From Gemmatimonadales bacterium (GTDB lineage: Bacteria > Gemmatimonadota > Gemmatimonadetes > Gemmatimonadales > JACORV01), in assembly GCA_035502185.1 (NCBI GenBank), contig DATJUT010000045.1, positions 1 through 64,000 of the forward strand: a stretch of 64,000 nt of DNA, read 5' to 3'. The first letter of the stretch is position 1, and each line of letters begins with the position of its first letter. The notes beneath the pieces were generated by a model. The model was given only the letters and a program-made list of their open reading frames with translations. It did not search any database and was not told the origin of the DNA. Below are positions 36,503 to 43,680 of the stretch, piece by piece. The position numbers were made by a program, and so were the translations under genes.

Positions 36503-37746
36503 CCCGCATCGAGGGCCACGGCAACATCGTGGTGGACCTCGAGGGCGACACGATCCGGCGGTGCGACCTCGAGATCGTGGAAGCGCCGCGCTTCTTCGAG
36601 GCGCTGCTCCGGGGCCGTCCCTACGACGAGGCCCCGCGCATCGCCTGCCGGATCTGCGGGATCTGCTCGGTGGGCCACGCCACCGCGTCGGTGCACGCGG
36701 TCGAGGCCGCCCTCGGCATCACGCCCGGGCCGAAGCTGCGCGTGGTGCGCCGGCTGAACATGGCGGGAGAGTGGCTGCAGTCGCACGTGCTCCACGTCTG
36801 CTTCCTGGTGGCGCCCGACGCGCTCGGCGTGCCGTCGATCGTGCCGCTGGTGGGCAGCCATCCCGACGTCGTGAAGCGGGCGCTCCGCCTCAAGCGGCTC
36901 GCGAACGACGTCTGCTGCACGGTGAGCGGGCGGCACGTGATGCCGATCTCGTACCACGCCGGGTGGATGGGGCACTGGCCCGACCGGTCCGAGCTGCGCG
37001 CCCTCCAGGAGCAGCTGATCGCGGCGGAGGAGGACCTCGACGCGCTGGTGGAGCTGTTCGCCGCCCTGTCGTGGCCGCAGGTGGAGCGGAGCACCGAGCT
37101 GCTGGCGGCGCTGGAGCCGGGCGGGGCGTACCCGATGATGGGCGGTCCGCTGCATTCGACGTCCGGCACCGTCACGGCGCCCGAGGCGTACGGCGACGTG
37201 CTCCACGAGTACCTGGTGGACCACTCCGCCTCGAAGCACGTGCGCGGGACCGGGGGGGGCGGCACGATCCGCGTGGGCGCGCTGGCCCGCTATGCGCTGG
37301 CGCACGACCGGCTGCACCCGCGGGCCCGGGACGCCGCGCGGCGGCTGGGCCTGCGCCCGGGCTCCGGCAACCCGTTCGACTTCGTCGCCGCGCAGCTGGT
37401 GGAGTCGGTGCAGGCGCACCAGGAGGCGGTGGAGGCGGTCAGCTCGCTCCTGGCGGATCCGGCGCCGGAGGAGCCGGCGCGGCCGACGCGGCCCGAGGGG
37501 GGACGCGGGGTCGGGATGGTCGAGGTGCCGCGCGGCACGCTCGTGCACGACTACACCATCGGCGCGGACGGCCGCCTCGCCGCCGCCAACTGCATCATCC
37601 CTACCAGCCAGAACCTGGCGTCCATCGAGGCGGACATGCGCGCCTTCCTGCCGTCGCTGGTGGGCCGGCCGTCGCCGGAGATCGCCCACGGGCTCGAGAT
37701 GCTGGTCCGCGCCTACGACCCGTGCGTCTCCTGCTCGGTGCACTGA
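36466..37746 (+). CDS. hydA: Group 3b [NiFe] hydrogenase large (alpha) subunit
   Basis: 426 residues. The four NiFe-binding cysteines are in RICGICSVGH (N-terminal) and DPCVSCSVH (C-terminal); THVTRIEGHGNIVVDL is the L0-type start. The enzyme couples H2 with NADP+/NADPH (and sulfur in archaeal relatives). Strikingly, the frame ends directly after the final His, with no C-terminal peptide for the maturation protease to remove. No hyp or protease genes are in the window. The ATG at 36466 lies inside the delta-subunit gene and is supported by the conserved N-terminus. Confidence 0.95.
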   Translation: MGANRAVVVRHVTRIEGHGNIVVDLEGDTIRRCDLEIVEAPRFFEALLRGRPYDEAPRIACRICGICSVGHATASVHAVEAALGITPGPKLRVVRRLNMAGEWLQSHVLHVCFLVAPDALGVPSIVPLVGSHPDVVKRALRLKRLANDVCCTVSGRHVMPISYHAGWMGHWPDRSELRALQEQLIAAEEDLDALVELFAALSWPQVERSTELLAALEPGGAYPMMGGPLHSTSGTVTAPEAYGDVLHEYLVDHSASKHVRGTGGGGTIRVGALARYALAHDRLHPRARDAARRLGLRPGSGNPFDFVAAQLVESVQAHQEAVEAVSSLLADPAPEEPARPTRPEGGRGVGMVEVPRGTLVHDYTIGADGRLAAANCIIPTSQNLASIEADMRAFLPSLVGRPSPEIAHGLEMLVRAYDPCVSCSVH

Positions 37747-37758
37747 AGGAGGGACACC

Positions 37759-38238
37759 ATGATTGACGACCTCAAGCGGTCCGACTTCTTCGTCGGCTTC
37801 GACGACCAGGCCCTCGCCGACATCGCGACCTTCGCGCGCCGGGAGACGTTCGAGGCCGGACGCGTCCTGTTCGACCGGGACGAGGAAGGGCGCACCGCCT
37901 ACATCATCCTCAAGGGGCGGATCCGCCAGGGCTTCGAGGTCTCGCCGGGCACGGAGGTGTGGTTTCTCACCGGCGAGCCGGGCGACCTGTTCGGCTTCGG
38001 CTCGCTGATCGCCCCCCGGACCCGCGCGATGCGCGCCAAGGCGTCGGAGAAGACCGAGGTGGTCGCGGTGGACGCCGATGCGCTGCTGGAGTACCTCGAG
38101 GCACACCCGCGCTTCGGCTTCATCTTCATGGAGCGGCTGGCCCAGGTGATCTACCAGCGGCTCAACAACTGCCGCCTCCAGGTCATCCACCTGATGCCGC
38201 CGAAGGAGAGCGAAGGGCCGGTGCTGGGAAGAAGCTGA
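37759..38238 (+). CDS. CRP/FNR-like cyclic-nucleotide-binding domain protein without HTH
   Basis: 159 residues. A full cNMP-binding barrel (IKG-type KGRIRQGFEVSPGTEVWFLTGEPGDLFGFGSLIAPRTRAMRA with the phosphate-loop Arg) and the dimer helix (FGFIFMERLAQVIYQRLNN) are present. The protein then stops at about residue 159; the winged helix found in CRP/FNR proteins of about 220 residues is missing. GAAGGAGG precedes the ATG, 12 bases after the hydrogenase stop. Similar lone domains are found with group 3b hydrogenases, so it probably senses a ligand and acts on the enzyme or its maturation rather than on DNA. That is inference. Confidence 0.85.
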   Translation: MIDDLKRSDFFVGFDDQALADIATFARRETFEAGRVLFDRDEEGRTAYIILKGRIRQGFEVSPGTEVWFLTGEPGDLFGFGSLIAPRTRAMRAKASEKTEVVAVDADALLEYLEAHPRFGFIFMERLAQVIYQRLNNCRLQVIHLMPPKESEGPVLGRS

Positions 38239-38293
38239 AACGTCGATAGCCGGTCGGTTGTACGTGGTGAACCGGTGCGGCGCTTGCTTGGCC

Positions 38294-38321
38294 ACCACCT
38301 ACCACCTACCACCTACCACCT
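38294..38321 (+). repeat. Four perfect tandem copies of ACCACCT
   Basis: 28 bases made of four identical heptamers (reverse complement AGGTGGT), lying in the gap between the hydrogenase operon and the convergent RND gene, three bases from the RND stop codon. Upstream, GGTTGTACGTGGTG (38263 region) could pair weakly with it. The unit belongs to the same family as the arms at 29831 and 61549. Confidence 0.8.
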
Positions 38322-38324
38322 GCC

Positions 38325-41300
38325 TCAGTCCGCTCCCGCCGTCGCCGGCAGCGCTTCCGCAGCCGCCTGCGTCCTGATGACGCCCCCGAAGACCCGCCCC
38401 AGCCAGTGCTGGAACCTGTCCATGTACGTGTAGACCACCGGCGTCACGTACAGGGTCACGACCTGCGAGAACGCGAGCCCGCCCACCACCGCCAGGCCGA
38501 GCGGCCGCCGCGACTCGGCGCCCGCGCCGAGGCCCAGCGCGATCGGCAGCGTCGCCATCAGCGCCGCCATGGTCGTCATCATGATCGGGCGGAAGCGGAT
38601 CAGGCAGGCCTGGACGATCGCGTCGGCCGGGGCCTTCCCTTCGGTGCGCTCCGCGTCCAGGGCGAAGTCGATCATCATGATGGCGTTCTTCTTCACCAGT
38701 CCCACCAGCATGATGATGCCGACGAACGCGTACACCGACAGGTCCACGCGGAAGATCAGCAGCGTCAGCAGCGCCCCGAAACCGGCGAACGGCAGCCCCG
38801 AGAGGATCGTCAGCGGGTGGACGAAGCTCTCGTACAGCACCCCCAGCACCAGGTAAATCACCGAGATCGCCAGCACCAGCAGGAAGACCAGGCCCGCCTG
38901 GCTGGACTGGAAGGCCTGGGCCGTGCCGGCGAACTGGGTGGCGATGGAGGACGGCAGCACCTGCCGCGCGATCCCCTGCACCTCGGCCACCGCCTGTCCC
39001 AGCGCGACGCCGGGCTTGGCGTCGAACGACATCGTCACCGACGGCAGCTGGCCGGAGTGGTTGACCGAGAGCGGGCCCACGTCCTGGGTCAGCGTGGCGA
39101 CGGACCCGAGCGGGACCAGCACGCCCTTGTCGTTCAGCACGTACAGCAGGTTGAGCGCCGTCATGTCGCGCTGGTACTGGGGCATCAGCTCCATGATGAC
39201 CCAGTACTGGTTGTTGGGCGTCAGGATGGTCGAGATCTGGGCCTGGCCATAGGCGTCGGCCAAGGCGTTCTCGATCTGAGCGGCGTTGAGGCCGAGCGCG
39301 GCGGCCCGGTCGCGGTCGATCTCGACGTTCACCTGCGGATTCCTGATCTGCAGGTCGCTGGTCACGTTCTGGAGCAGCGGCGAGGCGCTCATCTTCGTCT
39401 GCAGGATCCCCGCGTACTGGTAGAGCGCGTCGATGTCGGCGCCCTGGAGCGTGAACTGGTACAGCGCCTTCGAAACGCGGCCGCCGACGCTGATCGGGGG
39501 CGGGTTCTGGAGGTAAACCCGCATCCCCGGGATCTGGGCCACTTTGGGCTGCAACTCCCGGATCACCTGGTCGGCGCTCAGCTTGCGATCGGCGCGCGGC
39601 TTGAGATGGATGAACAGGCGTCCCTGGTTGCCGCCGCCGACCGACGACATGAAGTCGAGGACGTTGGGGTCGCGCTTGACGATCGCGGCCACCTGCTGCT
39701 GGTGCCGCACCATCTCGTCGTAACCGGTTCCCTCGGCCGCCTCGGTGGTGCCGGAGATCTGCTCGGTGTCTTCGCTGGGGAGGAAGCCCTTGGGGACCTT
39801 CATGAACAGCACGACCGTGGCGACCAGGATCGCCCCGGAGAAGATCATCGTCTGGCGGCGCCGCTGCATCACCCACCGGAGACTCACGTCGTAGGCGTGG
39901 ATGGTGCGTTCCCACACGTGCTCCGACCACTGGAACAGCCGGCCATGCTGCTGTTCCTTCGCGGCACGCAGGAAGCGGCTGCACATCATCGGCGTCAGCG
40001 TGAGCGACACGAAGCCCGAGACGAGGATGGCCACGCCGATCGTGACGGCGAACTCGTGGAACAGGCGGCCGATGATGCCGCCCATGAACAGCACCGGGAT
40101 GAACACCGCGACCAGCGACATCGTCATCGAGAGGATCGTGAACCCGATCTCCGCCGAGCCGTCGAAGGCCGCCTGCATCACCGGTTTGCCCATCTCGAGG
40201 TGGCGCACGATGTTCTCGAGCATCACGATCGCGTCGTCCACCACGAAGCCCACGGAGAGCGTCAGCGCCATCAGTGAGAGGTTGTCGAGGCTGTAGCCCA
40301 GCAGGTACATGACCGCGAACGTGCCGACGATGGACATCGGCAGAGCGAGACTCGGGATGACCGTGGCCGAGACGTTCCTGAGGAAGAGGAAGATCACCAT
40401 CACCACGAGGCACAGCGTCAGCAGCAGCGTGGCCTTGACGTCGTTCACCGAGTTGTGGATCGAGAGCGAGCGGTCGTAGAGGGTCTGCACCTCGACCGAC
40501 GGCGGCATCTGCGCCTGGAGCTTCTTGAGCAGCGTCTTGACGTCGCTGGCGACCTGCACCGTATTGGTTCCCGGCTGGCGCTGCACCGCCATCACGATGC
40601 CCCGCACCCCGTTGAACCAGCTCGCCTGCTGCGCGTTCTGCACGCTGTCCACGACCTGGGCGATGTCCTCGAGCCGTACCGGGGAGCCGTTCCGGTACGC
40701 CACGACCATCGGCGCGAACTCCTTGGCGTCGGCGAGCTGGCCGTTGGCCTGGACCGTGAAGGCCTTGTGCAGGCCCCACAAGATCCCGGTCGGCAGGTTG
40801 ACGTTGGCGTTGTTGATGGCGTTGTACACCTCGTCGATCCCCACGCCACGCGACGCCATCGCCCGCGGGTCCACCCGGATGCGGACGGCGTACTTCATCG
40901 AGCCGAACACCTGCACCTGCGCGACGCCCTGCACCATCGACATGCGCTGCGCGAGATAGGTCTCGGCGTACTCGTCCAGCGTCGTCAACGGGAGCGAGGC
41001 CGACGTGAGCGCGAGAAACAGAATCGGCGCCTGCGCCGGATTCACCTTCTGGTAGCTCGGTGGCAGAATCCCCAGCGGCAGCTGGCGCAGCGTCTTGGCG
41101 ATCATCGACTGCACGTCCGCCGCCGCGGCGTCGATGTCCCGGTCCAGGCTGAACTGCAGCGTGATGTTGGTGTTGCCCTGCGTGCTGGTCGACGTCATCT
41201 GATCGATGCCGGCGATGGTCGAGAACTGCTTCTCGAGCGGTGTCGCGACCGCGGCCGCCATGGTCTCCGGGCTGCCGCCGGGGAGGCTGGCACTGACCGA

Positions 41301-41435
41301 GATGGTCGGGAAGTCCACGTTGGGCAGGTCGCTCACCGGCAGGAGCCGGTAGCCCATCACCCCGAACAGCAGGATGCCCGTCATGACCAGCGTGGTCATC
41401 ACGGGCCGCTTGATGAACCCGCCGGAGATGGTCAC
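38325..41435 (-). CDS. RND multidrug efflux permease (HAE1, AcrB/MdtBC-like)
   Basis: 1036 residues, normal for the family. Twelve helices with two large periplasmic loops; TM4 carries the proton-relay Asp pair (VGFVVDDAIVMLENI) and a Lys is present in TM10 (GLVKKNAIMMIDFAL). The N-terminus FIKRPVMTTLVMTGILLFGVMGYRLLPVSDLPNVDFPTISV is typical. Its start overlaps the adaptor stop by four bases, so the pair is one operon. No TolC-type outer membrane channel is in the window. It converges on the hydrogenase operon. Confidence 0.95.
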   Translation of the reverse strand: MTISGGFIKRPVMTTLVMTGILLFGVMGYRLLPVSDLPNVDFPTISVSASLPGGSPETMAAAVATPLEKQFSTIAGIDQMTSTSTQGNTNITLQFSLDRDIDAAAADVQSMIAKTLRQLPLGILPPSYQKVNPAQAPILFLALTSASLPLTTLDEYAETYLAQRMSMVQGVAQVQVFGSMKYAVRIRVDPRAMASRGVGIDEVYNAINNANVNLPTGILWGLHKAFTVQANGQLADAKEFAPMVVAYRNGSPVRLEDIAQVVDSVQNAQQASWFNGVRGIVMAVQRQPGTNTVQVASDVKTLLKKLQAQMPPSVEVQTLYDRSLSIHNSVNDVKATLLLTLCLVVMVIFLFLRNVSATVIPSLALPMSIVGTFAVMYLLGYSLDNLSLMALTLSVGFVVDDAIVMLENIVRHLEMGKPVMQAAFDGSAEIGFTILSMTMSLVAVFIPVLFMGGIIGRLFHEFAVTIGVAILVSGFVSLTLTPMMCSRFLRAAKEQQHGRLFQWSEHVWERTIHAYDVSLRWVMQRRRQTMIFSGAILVATVVLFMKVPKGFLPSEDTEQISGTTEAAEGTGYDEMVRHQQQVAAIVKRDPNVLDFMSSVGGGNQGRLFIHLKPRADRKLSADQVIRELQPKVAQIPGMRVYLQNPPPISVGGRVSKALYQFTLQGADIDALYQYAGILQTKMSASPLLQNVTSDLQIRNPQVNVEIDRDRAAALGLNAAQIENALADAYGQAQISTILTPNNQYWVIMELMPQYQRDMTALNLLYVLNDKGVLVPLGSVATLTQDVGPLSVNHSGQLPSVTMSFDAKPGVALGQAVAEVQGIARQVLPSSIATQFAGTAQAFQSSQAGLVFLLVLAISVIYLVLGVLYESFVHPLTILSGLPFAGFGALLTLLIFRVDLSVYAFVGIIMLVGLVKKNAIMMIDFALDAERTEGKAPADAIVQACLIRFRPIMMTTMAALMATLPIALGLGAGAESRRPLGLAVVGGLAFSQVVTLYVTPVVYTYMDRFQHWLGRVFGGVIRTQAAAEALPATAGAD

Positions 41436-42610
41436 AGGCCACCCCCGGGCACCGCGCCGCCGCCGGCCGCCGCGCCGCTACCGGAGTCGCTGCCGGCCTT
41501 GATCTCCACCCTGGCGCCGGGCACCAGCCTGAGCTGGCCGTCGGTCACCACCTGTTGCCCGGTGGTGAGCCCCTTCTCGATCACCACGAAGTCGCCCGCC
41601 GACCGGCCGACCGTCACGTCCTGGGCGCGCACCGAACGGTCCGGGGTCACCAGGTAGACGTAGGTCCCGTTCTGCCCCTGCATCACCGCCTGCGAGGGAA
41701 TCGTCAGCGCGTCGCGGTCGACGCTCAGCACGAGGCGCACGACCACGAACTCGCCGGGCCAGAGCTTCCGGTCGGCGTTGGCGAAGGTGGCCTTGAGCTG
41801 GATCGTCCCCGTGGTGGTGTCCACCTGGTTGTTGAGGAACGTGAGATTACCCCGCAGCACGGCGGTGGTGTCGTCCGACGGTCGGATCTCGACCGCGAGC
41901 GGGCCCTGGGCGCGGAAGCGCTGGATGTCGTCGAGGTACTTCTGGGGCACCGAGAAGCTGACCGCGATGGGGCGGATCTGGTTGACCACCACGAGCGGCG
42001 TCGCCCCGTTGATCGGCACGAGGTTGCCCTCCCGGAGCAGCAGGCTGCCGGTGCGGCCCGCGATCTGGGCCCGGATGGTGGTGTACTCGAGGTTGAGGCG
42101 CGCCGTCTGCACCGCCGCCGAGTCGGCCGTCACCGCCGCTGCCGCCGCGTCGGCGTTGGCCTTGAACTGGTCGAACTGCTCCTGCGTCGCCAGGTCGTTC
42201 TGCACCAGCTGCTGGTAGCGGGACACCTCCTGCCGGGCGTTGACCAGCTGCGCGCGGTCCTTCGCCAGGTTGGCCAGCGCCTGGTCCAGCGCCGCCTGAA
42301 AGGGCCGCGAGTCGATCTGGAAGAGCAGCTGCCCCGGCTGCACCTCGTCCCCCTCCTGGAACGCCACCCGGACCAGCGTGCCGCTCACCTGGGCGCGCAC
42401 CGCCACCGTCTGGATCGGCGTCACGGTGCCGATCGCGCTGATCTCCTGGGGCACGGATCGCTGTTCGACGCGCGCGACGGTGACGGGCACGGTGGGCCGT
42501 GGCGGGGGGGCGTCCTTGCGGCAGGCACAGGCCAGGACGGCGAGGACGGCGGACAGCGCGGCGTGGCGCACGGAAGAGACCCTGGTCGAGAGCGTGTATC
42601 TGAGAGCCAT
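41432..42610 (-). CDS. RND periplasmic adaptor (membrane fusion protein)
   Basis: 392 residues from the ATG at 42610 (an ATG 18 bases further upstream is possible). A lipoprotein signal ends in LACAC. Then come the split biotinyl-lipoyl domain (VSGTLVRVAFQEGDEVQPGQLLFQID, and IRAQIAGRTGSLLLREGNLVP), a helical hairpin (about 110-160, QALANLAKDRAQLVNARQEV) and a beta-barrel (SFSVPQKYLDDIQRF). It joins the RND permease to an outer membrane channel. It is first in the operon and divergent from the superoxide dismutase gene. Confidence 0.93.
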   Translation of the reverse strand: MALRYTLSTRVSSVRHAALSAVLAVLACACRKDAPPPRPTVPVTVARVEQRSVPQEISAIGTVTPIQTVAVRAQVSGTLVRVAFQEGDEVQPGQLLFQIDSRPFQAALDQALANLAKDRAQLVNARQEVSRYQQLVQNDLATQEQFDQFKANADAAAAAVTADSAAVQTARLNLEYTTIRAQIAGRTGSLLLREGNLVPINGATPLVVVNQIRPIAVSFSVPQKYLDDIQRFRAQGPLAVEIRPSDDTTAVLRGNLTFLNNQVDTTTGTIQLKATFANADRKLWPGEFVVVRLVLSVDRDALTIPSQAVMQGQNGTYVYLVTPDRSVRAQDVTVGRSAGDFVVIEKGLTTGQQVVTDGQLRLVPGARVEIKAGSDSGSGAAAGGGAVPGGGL

Positions 42611-42713
42611 CCGGTGAGTTACGCACACCGGGCGCCGCCCGTTGGCTCGCAGTTGCGCGAACGTCGTCGCCCCGGAATCTTTCGGTCACTTCCCGGACAA
42701 AGGAAACGTTAAC

Positions 42714-43328
<615 letters not shown>

Positions 43329-43349
43329 CAGGGGGCAGAGAGCAGGGCA

Positions 43350-43382
43350 GTTGCGAGACGCCGAGTTGCGAGTGGTTGCGAG
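43350..43382 (+). repeat. GTTGCGA repeat cluster, member of a dispersed family
   Basis: GTTGCGA occurs at 43350, 43365 and 43375. The 23 bases 43350-43372 are identical to 51260-51282 between the tRNA genes. Confidence 0.75.
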
Positions 43383-43397
43383 ACTGCAGACTGCAGA

Positions 43398-43423
43398 GGG
43401 CGGGCCGGACGGTCCGCCCTTTC
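43398..43423 (+). terminator. Intrinsic terminator after sodA
   Basis: Stem GGGCGGGCC with GGTCCGCCC (one G-U pair), loop GGAC, followed by TTT. It lies 70 bases after the SOD stop. Confidence 0.75.
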
Positions 43424-43522
43424 TGCGTCCGTGCCGCAGCCCGGCGGGACGCGTTTGCTCGATCAATGTCGTGACGGGTCAAACCCCTACGCGGCAGGGT
43501 CGGCGGCTGGTACGTGTAAGGG

Positions 43523-43538
43523 CTATAACAAGTTATAG
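43523..43538. promoter_or_regulatory. Perfect dyad CTATAAC-AA-GTTATAG
   Basis: Seven-base arms with a two-base centre, AT-rich in a very GC-rich region, 140 bases upstream of the hybrid kinase gene. It looks like a dimeric regulator site and could also contain -10-like TATAAC on both strands. Confidence 0.5.
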
Positions 43539-43680
43539 TGCTCCGACCCTCCCCCGTTCGAGGTTGACAGCGGCAACCTCAGACCCAAGTGTTTAGCCGA
43601 GTCACCGTATCCCCTTTCTCCGCCGCCCGTTGGCGGCGGGTCAGGGCAGGGCGTCTCGTGCCAGACCGAGGGGGCATGGT

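Larger units (their letters stand above)
43329..43680 (+). other. 352-base gap: repeats, terminator and two dyads
   Basis: The largest gap in the window. In order it holds GTTGCGA-type direct repeats (43350-43382), an intrinsic terminator (43398-43423), a perfect dyad CTATAAC-AA-GTTATAG (43523-43538), a hairpin GAGGTTG-N7-CAACCTC (43560-43580) that contains a TTGACA -35-like box at 43564, and the leader of the histidine kinase gene. I see no coding sequence in it. Confidence 0.6.

Noticed and set aside
38294-38321. CRISPR-like array
   Set aside because: The units are 7 bp, tandem and spacer-less; no cas genes are near.
38325-42610. Heavy-metal (CzcA-type) RND pump
   Set aside because: The permease has the HAE1 motif set and the adaptor lacks metal-binding His or Met runs; the TM4 Asp pair fits drug pumps.
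43560-43592. TTGACA-17-AAGTGT as the hybrid-kinase promoter
   Set aside because: The -35 is perfect but the -10 is poor and the -35 lies in a hairpin, so it is described in the gap entry rather than called as a promoter.
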